5,506 nt of DNA from an uncultured Planctomycetaceae bacterium (GTDB lineage: Bacteria > Planctomycetota > Phycisphaerae > UBA1845 > UTPLA1), in assembly GCA_938008425.1 (NCBI GenBank), contig CALLKH010000557.1, forward strand, positions 1-5,506, in the 5' to 3' direction. The stretch's first letter is position 1, and every line of letters begins with the position of its first letter. The notes under the pieces are model-generated. The model made no database searches and was not told the DNA's origin. It saw only the letters and a program-made list of their open reading frames with translations. The translations under genes were made by a program, and so were the position numbers. Shown here one piece after another: positions 1-5,506 of the stretch.

Positions 1-1
1 A

Positions 2-1552
2 ACCCAGCACAATGCATTTGCATTCGTCCATACTGGCCGCGAGACCATTGAAGGGCCATGGGGCGACGGAAAGTTCCCGATGTCCTGGGATTATTTGGAA
101 GCAAATCCGTTTTCGGGTGTCACCGCCTCATACCAGAGCGCACTCGACTGGGCCGTCCGCGCATATAAAGCTCTAAGTGGTCTCGGTCGCCCGGCCACCG
201 TCGTGCGAGGGTCCGCGACTCAACTGCCATTCGACACTGAGTCGTTCGATGCGGTCATCACGGACCCACCATACTACGACAACTACTCCTACAGCAATCT
301 TTCAGACGCATTTTACGTCTGGCTCAAGCGCAGCATTGGAAACGTTCATGCTTCACACTTTGCCTCAGAGTTGACCCCAAAGAAATCTGAGGCAATCAAG
401 GCGAACTACCGGCACAACGGCAACGACGGCGTGGCGAGCCAACGTTATGAGGATTTGATGACCGAGTCACTGCGCGAGGCTCATCGGGTGCTCAAACCAA
501 ATGGCATCCTCGCCATTGTCTATGCGCACAAGACTACGCTTGGATGGTCAACACTTGTGGACGCGCTCCGGTCGGCGGGCTTTACGATTGTTGAGGCGTG
601 GCCATTGGACACTGAAGCCACCGGCGGTCGAAAGAAAGTCGACAAGGCGATGCTTGCGTCAAGCATCTTTCTTGCCGCTAGGCGCCGCGCGGCTGCCTCG
701 GGTTGCGGGAGCTACGAGGACCAAGTTCAGCCCAAATTGAATCAAATCGTCCGTGAAAGAGTCGACACCCTCTGGGACATGGGCATCGCCGGCGCAGACC
801 TTGTGATCGCCTGCGTCGGCGCGGGCCTGCGGGCCTTCACCAAGTACGAAAAGGTCGAATACGCAAACGGCGAGGAAGTGCCGGCCGAGAAATTCCTGGC
901 CGAGGTCGAGGGCGTCGTGCTCGATACGATGCTGGCCAAGCTCTCGGGCGCCGCGGGCGGCAACGTCTCGGCGGTGGACAACGCCAGCCGGTTCTATGTG
1001 CTCTGGCGATTCGTCTACAAGGCGGCGACCATCGACGCCGGCGAGGCGATCGTCTTCTCCAACGGAACCCACATCGAACTCGACGGCCCGCAGGGCCTGA
1101 GCGCCGGCAAGAACGCACTGGTCGAAAAGAAGAAGGCCAAATACCGGGCGCTGGACTACACCGAGCGCGGTGAAGACGCCGGGCTCGGCATGCCCGACGA
1201 CGACGGCCGGCCCGCCCCGCTCATCGACGCGCTGCATCGAATCCTCTGGCTCATGGAGAACAGCCCGCGAAAGCTCAGCGCGTTTCTCGACGAGGCGAAG
1301 CCCGATCGCGAACGGCTGCGCGTGCTGGCGCAGGCCCTGGCCGGCGCGGCGCTCTCCGGCAAGAGCGAGGTGGAATCCGCAAAGCTCGTGAGTACGACGG
1401 CTGCGGAGCAGGCGGCGCTCGGCAAGCTGCTGGCGAACTGGCGGAGTCTGATCGAACTCGGCGCCGCCGCTGCCGTCATTGGAACCAAGGCCGCCAAGCG
1501 CGACCGCGAGAAAGTACAGGGGCTTCTGGACCTTGGGCCCAACAAGAGTTGA
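2..1552 (+). CDS. DUF1156-type DNA methyltransferase, C-terminal part (5' end outside window)
   Basis: The frame is open from the left edge to a TGA at 1550-1552 and gives 516 visible residues. The first in-frame ATG (80) is internal, because the 26 codons before it read as continuous protein. A catalytic DPPY motif (visible residues 88-91, in a VITDPPYYDNYSYSNL context) marks an amino-methyltransferase acting on adenine N6 or cytosine N4. It is followed by LKPNGILAIVYAHKTT (164-179) and AWPLDTE (199-205), both characteristic of the DUF1156 / COG1743 DNA methylase family. The rest (about 237-516) is a family-type C-terminal extension with no recognised catalytic motif. Motif I (SAM binding) and DUF1156 itself should lie upstream, since family members are usually well over 800 residues. 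The gene leads a same-strand cluster with a small gene and a DUF499 ATPase, so host DNA marking in a defence system is likely. Target sequence and base are unknown. GC rises from about 55% (301-660) to 65% (781-1140). Confidence 0.9.
   Translation, partial: TQHNAFAFVHTGRETIEGPWGDGKFPMSWDYLEANPFSGVTASYQSALDWAVRAYKALSGLGRPATVVRGSATQLPFDTESFDAVITDPPYYDNYSYSNLSDAFYVWLKRSIGNVHASHFASELTPKKSEAIKANYRHNGNDGVASQRYEDLMTESLREAHRVLKPNGILAIVYAHKTTLGWSTLVDALRSAGFTIVEAWPLDTEATGGRKKVDKAMLASSIFLAARRRAAASGCGSYEDQVQPKLNQIVRERVDTLWDMGIAGADLVIACVGAGLRAFTKYEKVEYANGEEVPAEKFLAEVEGVVLDTMLAKLSGAAGGNVSAVDNASRFYVLWRFVYKAATIDAGEAIVFSNGTHIELDGPQGLSAGKNALVEKKKAKYRALDYTERGEDAGLGMPDDDGRPAPLIDALHRILWLMENSPRKLSAFLDEAKPDRERLRVLAQALAGAALSGKSEVESAKLVSTTAAEQAALGKLLANWRSLIELGAAAAVIGTKAAKRDREKVQGLLDLGPNKS
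263..286 (+). other. Methyltransferase motif IV (DPPYYDNY)
   Basis: These codons read DPPYYDNY. DPPY is the catalytic motif IV of N6-adenine and N4-cytosine DNA methyltransferases, where its residues hold the flipped target base and support methyl transfer. The motif is intact, so the enzyme is not an obvious catalytic mutant at this site. The partner SAM-binding motif I is not in the visible part of the gene. Confidence 0.9.
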
Positions 1553-1610
1553 CAGAGCAGCGCCAACTTCAATGGTCCCGAAGCGGTGAATGCAAACGTA
1601 CCTATCAGAG

Positions 1611-1615
1611 AAGGG
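1611..1615 (+). promoter_or_regulatory. Ribosome binding site deciding the start of the small gene
   Basis: AAGGG lies seven bases before the ATG at 1623. The earlier in-frame ATG at 1590 is preceded only by a weak purine stretch (GAAGCGGTGA). The spacing and match favour initiation at 1623. Confidence 0.55.
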
Positions 1616-1622
1616 ATGGAGA

Positions 1623-1868
1623 ATGCCCGAGCAGGCGCAAATCCGAAATGTCGAAATCAAGTCCGACGGTAACGGCCGAATCGAACGGGTCCGGCTCGCC
1701 TTCGGGCCGCACTATTTCCTCGAACTGAGCGCCTCGGCAAAAGGCGTCTCCTTCGTCGTCGGCGCGACGCACCATGGGATCAAGGCGGATGCTTCGACGG
1801 TCGACGGCCAGCTTGAGCAGATCATCAATGAAATACGGCGCGCCCATCCGGACTTGATGGTAGACTGA
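1623..1868 (+). CDS. Small protein of unknown function (81 aa) between methyltransferase and ATPase
   Basis: I do not recognise this gene. From the preferred ATG it encodes 81 residues; an upstream in-frame ATG at 1590 would add 11. The protein is compact and soluble-looking, with no signal peptide, membrane segment or cysteine. The pattern suggests several beta strands (around RIERVRLAF, HYFLELSA and VSFVVGA), then a conserved-looking ATHHGIKAD segment, then an amphipathic helix (QLEQIINEIRRAH). It sits 70 bases after the methyltransferase stop and 23 bases before the DUF499 start, so co-transcription is likely. It could be an adaptor or regulator of its large neighbours, but that is inferred from position only. 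The good ribosome binding site, sensible amino-acid composition and tight placement argue that it is a real gene. Confidence 0.75.
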   Translation: MPEQAQIRNVEIKSDGNGRIERVRLAFGPHYFLELSASAKGVSFVVGATHHGIKADASTVDGQLEQIINEIRRAHPDLMVD

Positions 1869-1879
1869 GTCAAACCCAA

Positions 1880-1887
1880 AGGTGATC
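1880..1887 (+). promoter_or_regulatory. Strong ribosome binding site for the DUF499 gene
   Basis: AGGTGATC is an uninterrupted eight-base match to the sequence complementary to the 3' end of bacterial 16S rRNA (TAAGGAGGTGATC). It sits four bases before the ATG at 1892 and supports that start. It lies inside the 23-base gap after the small gene, so the ATPase can be translated independently from a shared transcript. Confidence 0.65.
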
Positions 1888-1891
1888 CAAC

Positions 1892-4762
1892 ATGAGTATT
1901 CACACACTCAAGCCCTGGTCCGAATTGGTCAGACTCCACCCCGACGTGGAAAATGGCTCGCTGGCGGAAGCCGTCTTCGCCATCGACCTTGGCGCCATCG
2001 CCACCCGCGACGCGACGACACCGAAGGTCTATCTCGATCCGGAAGCCTTCTTCGCCGCCACCTACGTCACCAGCGACCTTCACAAGCTGCTCGAAGAAGT
2101 TCTGGCGAGCCTGGCCGGCAAGGGCACCTACAACCGCGTGCTCAAGCTTCGCAGCCCCTTCGGCGGCGGCAAGTCGCACACGCTGGCGTCGCTGCTTCAT
2201 GCCGCGCGATCGCGCCAGAGCCTCAACCAGATCGAGGCGTGCAAAGGGCTCGCGGATCCCGGGGCGGTGGATGTGGCGGTCTTCGACGGCGAGAAGTTTA
2301 CCGCGACGGGAGACAAGGATGTCGGCCAGGGTCAAATGGTTCACACCATGTGGGGCTGGCTGGCGTGGCAACTTGGACCGAAGGCCTACCAGGTGGTTCG
2401 GAAGCACGATACCGATCGCGTCTCACCTGCGGGCGACGAGATCAAGGCGATGCTTGAAGCGGGCGGCAAGCCCGTGCTCCTGCTCCTCGACGAAGTGCTC
2501 AAGTACATGGAACGCGCCGCCGGGGTGGGCGTCAAGGATTCAACCCTACAGCGGCAGGCCAAGGACTTCATACAAAACCTGACGGTTGAAGTGTCGAACA
2601 GCACCAACGCCGTGATGGTCTATTCGCTTCAATGGAGCGCGCGCGAGGCGCTGGGCAATGTGGCGCTCCTTGAGGAACTCGACAAGCTGACCAGCCGCAA
2701 GGATCAGGTTCGCGAGCCGGTGACGGGCGATGAGGTACTGGCCGTCGTGAAGCGGCGCCTGCTCGGGGCGGAGCCGGCGGCGCAGGTCGCGAAGGACATG
2801 GCGAGCGCGTACGGCGATGTCATCGGCGGATTCTGGCGAGCGCGGGCAGAAACGCCCTCGGCCAAACAAGATGCCGAAGAGCAGATGGTGCAGCTCAAGG
2901 GTCGGATGCAGGCGGCGTATCCGTTTCACCCGGCGCTCATCGACGTCATGAACGGCCGTTGGACGAGCGTGGATGGATTTCAGCGAACCCGGGGAGCGCT
3001 GCGATTTCTGGCATCTTGCCTTTTCGCCCTCAAATCAAAAGGCGGTGCGAAGCCGCTGCTCGGGCCTTCGGATATTCCGGTTAGCGATCCTGACGTACTG
3101 CGCGCCATGCTCAAGGACCTCGATCCTCGCCAGGATTATGCCCCGGTCATCACCCATGATCTGGTTGGGCCGAACGCCAGGGCGAAGAAAATCGACGATC
3201 GCATGGCGAAAGAGTCGCCGGCCATGGCAAACGTACGGCCGGCGCAGCGACTTGCCACTGCGATTCTGGCATATTCCTTTGGCGGGCTGAAGCGGGATGA
3301 GGGCTCCGACGCGCTGCCGCCGGGCGTGACGGAGACTGAACTGTTGGCGGCCTGCATCGGACCGGACCTGGATAGCACAACCGCCAATTCGGTTCTCGCC
3401 GACCTGCGAAATTCGTGTCTGTATCTGCACTACGACGGCGTACGCTACTGCTTCAAGAAAGACCCGAATGTCACCAAGCTGATCGAGGATGCCGAGCAGG
3501 AAGTCGCCCGCGACCCCGGCGGCGTACGCGAAAGAATCAAGGAATTGCTCGAAGCGAGGCTGGCAGGAAGGGCCGAGGCGGAGGTGTGGCCGGGGACGAG
3601 CCGTGACCTGCCGCACAAGGAGCCGCGGTTTATAGTCGGCTATCTGCCGCTCGAGTTTGCCGGAAAGAGCAACAGCCAGCAGGACGAAACCGCGAAGGAA
3701 CTGTTTTCCAAATATGGCGATGAGCCGCGTCGGTATCGCAACGGCATCGCGCTGGCGATTCCCGAAAAGAAGCAATTGGAGCCGCTGCGCCGGGCGGTGC
3801 GGTATCTGATGGCGATCGAACGGGTGGAGGCCAAGAAGAGCCAGCATCGCCTGTCGAAAGACCAGACCGACCAACTGAAGGAACGAAAGCGCACGGAAGA
3901 CACCGCGCTGGAATCGGCACTTCGAGGACTCTATCCCGCGGTGTGGCTGCCGCGCGTGGGCGACGGAGGCGCATTGGATCTTGAAAAGATTGAAGTGGGC
4001 GGCCGACCACTACAGGCGACCGGGGTGCACGAGCGCATCATGGAATTGCTGACCGCGGCGGGTACGCCGAAGCTTCACGGAACCGTTCATCCAAGGAAGG
4101 TGGCCGAGCGGGTGAAACTCGGTGAGTCTGTCGAGCCCGGTGAGGCGCCGCGGCTGGGAGTCAGCACACGGGACGTCCGTGACGCGTTCTTCGCATTCCT
4201 GGAGCCGCCGCGCATCAGCTCGGAAAGCGTGATCCGCAAGGCAATTGTGCGCGGAGTCGCCGAGAACATGTTCGCCTATACCACTGGGACGCCCACGATC
4301 GGGCCGGATGCAAAGTATCAGGTTGCGATCGCCAAAGTCGCAATCGGGCGGCAGATGAGCGAGGACGAGGTCGATCTGGACGATGGGTTTCTCATCGCGC
4401 CAGAAGCAGTGCCGGTTGCCGCGCCGGCTGCATCTGCTGGGCCGAGTCCGGGGCCCGTCGGACCGGGTTCGGGCGGCGCGGTCCCCATCCCGTCTGAAGG
4501 CGGCTCGACCCTTTCGGGGCCCGTCCCATCCGGACCCATCCCGTCGAATCGCACTTTGGTTCGAGTTCAATATGCGGCGAATCGAGATCAAGTGTTCAAG
4601 ACCTTCTCTGCGCTGGCGAATCTCGCGGATAAGTCTGACGGCGGGAAGATCAACATCATCGTCGAGGGCCGGGCCGGGGCGGGATACGAACCAAGCTGGT
4701 TGCGAAACGCCGTTCAAGAACCGCTCGATGAAGCCAACATCGATGGGTTGCGATTCGACTGA
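1892..4762 (+). CDS. DUF499 domain-containing P-loop ATPase (956 aa, complete)
   Basis: This is a large cytoplasmic ATPase of the DUF499 / COG1483 family, whose members recur in methyltransferase-linked anti-phage loci. The N-terminal ATPase domain has a Walker A motif, SPFGGGKSHT (residues 88-97, K94 and S95), and a Walker B motif, LLLLDE (196-201, D200 and E201). A strand-like segment, NAVMVYSLQWS (239-249), is a candidate sensor. The segment YPFHPALIDV (343-352) followed by FQRTRGALRFL (363-373) is typical of the family and supplies possible arginine-finger residues. A basic, probably helical stretch (about 640-675) lies in the middle. A Pro/Gly/Ser-rich linker (about 839-886) precedes a small C-terminal domain (887-956). 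Length is normal for the family, and no frameshift is seen. The start is fixed by a strong ribosome binding site. The role is probably ATP-driven sensing or remodelling of DNA or of partner proteins; the exact activity is unproven. Confidence 0.92.
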   Translation: MSIHTLKPWSELVRLHPDVENGSLAEAVFAIDLGAIATRDATTPKVYLDPEAFFAATYVTSDLHKLLEEVLASLAGKGTYNRVLKLRSPFGGGKSHTLASLLHAARSRQSLNQIEACKGLADPGAVDVAVFDGEKFTATGDKDVGQGQMVHTMWGWLAWQLGPKAYQVVRKHDTDRVSPAGDEIKAMLEAGGKPVLLLLDEVLKYMERAAGVGVKDSTLQRQAKDFIQNLTVEVSNSTNAVMVYSLQWSAREALGNVALLEELDKLTSRKDQVREPVTGDEVLAVVKRRLLGAEPAAQVAKDMASAYGDVIGGFWRARAETPSAKQDAEEQMVQLKGRMQAAYPFHPALIDVMNGRWTSVDGFQRTRGALRFLASCLFALKSKGGAKPLLGPSDIPVSDPDVLRAMLKDLDPRQDYAPVITHDLVGPNARAKKIDDRMAKESPAMANVRPAQRLATAILAYSFGGLKRDEGSDALPPGVTETELLAACIGPDLDSTTANSVLADLRNSCLYLHYDGVRYCFKKDPNVTKLIEDAEQEVARDPGGVRERIKELLEARLAGRAEAEVWPGTSRDLPHKEPRFIVGYLPLEFAGKSNSQQDETAKELFSKYGDEPRRYRNGIALAIPEKKQLEPLRRAVRYLMAIERVEAKKSQHRLSKDQTDQLKERKRTEDTALESALRGLYPAVWLPRVGDGGALDLEKIEVGGRPLQATGVHERIMELLTAAGTPKLHGTVHPRKVAERVKLGESVEPGEAPRLGVSTRDVRDAFFAFLEPPRISSESVIRKAIVRGVAENMFAYTTGTPTIGPDAKYQVAIAKVAIGRQMSEDEVDLDDGFLIAPEAVPVAAPAASAGPSPGPVGPGSGGAVPIPSEGGSTLSGPVPSGPIPSNRTLVRVQYAANRDQVFKTFSALANLADKSDGGKINIIVEGRAGAGYEPSWLRNAVQEPLDEANIDGLRFD
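2153..2182 (+). other. Walker A (P-loop) of the DUF499 ATPase
   Basis: The codons read SPFGGGKSHT, a P-loop that binds the ATP phosphates through Lys94 and Ser95. It sits unusually close to the N-terminus for so long a protein, as expected when the ATPase module comes first. Confidence 0.9.
2477..2494 (+). other. Walker B of the DUF499 ATPase
   Basis: The codons read LLLLDE. Four hydrophobic residues form the strand, Asp200 would coordinate magnesium, and Glu201 would activate water. Together with the intact P-loop this predicts a hydrolysis-competent ATPase. Confidence 0.85.
4406..4549 (+). repeat. Pro/Gly-rich linker coding region with short direct repeats
   Basis: This stretch encodes a low-complexity segment rich in Pro, Gly, Ala and Ser (residues about 839-886) between the ATPase body and its C-terminal domain. 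CGGGGCCCGTC occurs at 4449-4459 and 4515-4525 (offset 66), and CCCATCCCGTC at 4484-4494 and 4535-4545 (offset 51). Both offsets are multiples of three, so the frame is kept. The sequence is consistent with an unstructured tether that could change length by slippage. Confidence 0.6.
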
Positions 4763-4915
4763 GCAAACTCTAATCGAATCGTTGAACGGCCGCTTCGAAC
4801 CGACTGGTTTGATGGCAGATCTCATCGGTACTCACCGTTCCGCTGGTGCTACGTTCGACGGTGATAGAAATCACCTGCGATGGCTTTAAGAGTCGCCGCA
4901 TAGAAAGTGAAAGTC
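4763..4915 (+). other. Intergenic gap between ATPase and nuclease genes
   Basis: This 153-base stretch lies between the DUF499 stop and the chosen nuclease start. I see no convincing coding frame, tRNA or terminator with a T-run. The only clear structure is a small hairpin at 4860-4875. It is far longer than the 23-base gap earlier in the cluster, so it could hold a separate promoter for the nuclease, but I see no good -35/-10 pair. Confidence 0.5.
4860..4875. repeat. Perfect 6-bp inverted repeat with 4-base loop
   Basis: GGTGAT, loop AGAA, then ATCACC forms a perfect six-base stem about 40 bases before the nuclease start. No T-run follows, so it is not a standard terminator. It could be a small operator or an RNA hairpin in the leader of the next gene. 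A match this short can arise by chance. Confidence 0.35.
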
Positions 4916-5506
4916 ATGAATCCACCAGCCGATTTGGGCATGCTTCAGACCATCCGAAGGACCGGATCGGAGAGATTTCGGAACGGAGACATGCCCATGG
5001 ACTTCGATCTACTCGGGTTCTGGCAATGGTCTGGTTCTGATCTGGTCAGCAACACCGCGCGGGGGGTTCTGGCGGAGTTCATCGTGGCCCGCGCGCTGGG
5101 GATCGTCGAGGGCGTTCGAGAGGAGTGGGCGCCCTACGATCTGATCACGCCGGAAGGAATCAAGGTCGAGGTGAAGTCGTCGGCTTTTGTGCAGAGTTGG
5201 GCCCAAGCCGCGCTGACCGCTCCTTCATTCGACATTCCGAGGGCAAGGGCATGGGATCCTGAGACGAACGTGCTCTCCGACCTTTCCCAAAGGCGGTCTG
5301 ACGTCTACGTGTTTGCACTGCTCGCTCATATGGATAAGAAAACGATCGACCCTTTGGACCTAGAACAGTGGGAGTTTTACGTCGTTTCGACCCGGGTGCT
5401 CGATGAACAAAAAGGGGAGCAGAAAAGGATCGCCCTAAGCGGCATACGGGCGTTTACAGCCCCGGTACCGTATCAGGAGCTCCGAGGTGCGGTCACCAAG
5501 TTGCAG
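4916..5506 (+). CDS. PD-(D/E)XK restriction-like nuclease family protein, 3' end outside window
   Basis: The frame is open from a TAG at 4901 to the right edge, giving 197 residues from the ATG at 4916 with no stop seen. The candidate active site is Asp75, Glu85 and Lys87 in YDLIT followed by IKVEVKSS, a D-x9-E-x-K arrangement as in PD-(D/E)XK nucleases. It is preceded by a helix (RGVLAEFIVARAL, 49-61) carrying Glu54, a residue position often seen in that fold, and followed by QSWAQ (93-97). Later segments (SDVYVFALLAH, 128-138, and QWEFYVV, 151-157) look like core strands. Other in-frame starts are 4940, 4991 and 4997. The ATG at 4997 has the best ribosome binding site (GGAG, eight bases upstream), but residues before it (FRNG at 21-24, leading into FDLLGFW) look conserved with the domain, so I prefer 4916. 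It is probably the DNA-cleaving partner of the upstream methyltransferase and ATPase. The substrate is unknown, and the true end lies outside. Confidence 0.8.
   Translation, partial: MNPPADLGMLQTIRRTGSERFRNGDMPMDFDLLGFWQWSGSDLVSNTARGVLAEFIVARALGIVEGVREEWAPYDLITPEGIKVEVKSSAFVQSWAQAALTAPSFDIPRARAWDPETNVLSDLSQRRSDVYVFALLAHMDKKTIDPLDLEQWEFYVVSTRVLDEQKGEQKRIALSGIRAFTAPVPYQELRGAVTKLQ
5138..5176 (+). other. Candidate nuclease active site (D-x9-E-x-K)
   Basis: The codons run from Asp75 (5138-5140) through Glu85 (5168-5170) to Lys87 (5174-5176). The EVK triplet lies on a predicted beta strand after a turn at PEG, which matches the metal-binding hairpin of PD-(D/E)XK nucleases. All three residues are present, so an active enzyme is plausible. 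Confidence 0.72.

Noticed and set aside
1533..1542. TTGGGCCCAA palindrome near the end of the methyltransferase as a terminator
   Set aside because: It has no loop spacing and no T-run, and lies within the coding sequence. A 10-base palindrome in high-GC DNA is unremarkable.
1590..1622. Earlier ATG for the small gene, adding 11 residues
   Set aside because: Its ribosome binding site is weaker than that of the ATG at 1623, and the added residues look like leader sequence. It remains possible.
659..1660. Long minus-strand open frame (333 codons) opposite the methyltransferase
   Set aside because: It is antisense to a convincing gene. Its translation has no recognisable domain and is Arg-rich with odd composition, as expected for a shadow frame in high-GC DNA.
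1712..2407. Minus-strand open frame (231 codons) across the small gene and ATPase start
   Set aside because: It overlaps two well-supported plus-strand genes, including the Walker A region, and shows no motif of its own.
3035..3874. Minus-strand open frame (279 codons) inside the ATPase gene
   Set aside because: It lies wholly antisense to the DUF499 coding sequence, with no recognisable family and no start context of note.
4010..4825. Minus-strand open frame (271 codons) over the ATPase 3' end and gap
   Set aside because: Most of it mirrors the ATPase gene and the translation looks random. The short intergenic part adds no support.
4383..4889. Plus-strand frame that bridges the ATPase end and the gap
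   Set aside because: Most of it is an out-of-frame reading of the Pro-rich linker and C-terminal domain. Its Arg/Ser-rich product has no domain, so it does not fill the intergenic gap.
4763..5506. DUF3780 gene, sometimes found beside DUF1156/DUF499 pairs
   Set aside because: The only supported frame after the ATPase has a PD-(D/E)XK-like pattern that I do not associate with DUF3780. If DUF3780 is present it lies outside the window.

Overview
The window looks like part of a chromosomal accessory (defence) island from a high-GC bacterium. Hand counts give about 55-65% GC in the coding blocks I sampled. All four genes run left to right on the plus strand. The taxon cannot be fixed from the sequence. 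The composition and protein style would suit an environmental lineage such as Planctomycetota, but that is a weak guess.

Layout. (1) Positions 2-1552 hold the C-terminal 516 residues of a large DNA methyltransferase of the DUF1156 / COG1743 type, with a DPPY catalytic motif. Its N-terminus lies left of the window. (2) Positions 1623-1868 encode a small, unrecognised 81-residue protein. (3) Positions 1892-4762 encode a complete 956-residue DUF499-type P-loop ATPase, with clear Walker A and Walker B motifs and a Pro/Gly-rich linker before its C-terminal domain. (4) After a 153-base gap with one small hairpin, an open frame runs from about 4916 off the right edge. Its 197 visible residues contain a D-x9-E-x-K active-site pattern typical of PD-(D/E)XK restriction-like nucleases. 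This frame has no stop inside the window, so it is easily missed.

How the parts may work together. A methyltransferase with DUF1156, a DUF499 ATPase and a nuclease-like protein on one strand fits a multi-gene, methylation-based anti-phage system, in the same broad style as BREX and DISARM. On that reading, the methyltransferase would mark host DNA, the ATPase would drive target sensing or remodelling, and the nuclease would be the effector or an accessory. Linkage of DUF1156 and DUF499 proteins in defence loci is known. Including the 81-residue protein and this nuclease as components is inference. Both ends of the locus are cut off, so other members such as a helicase could lie outside.
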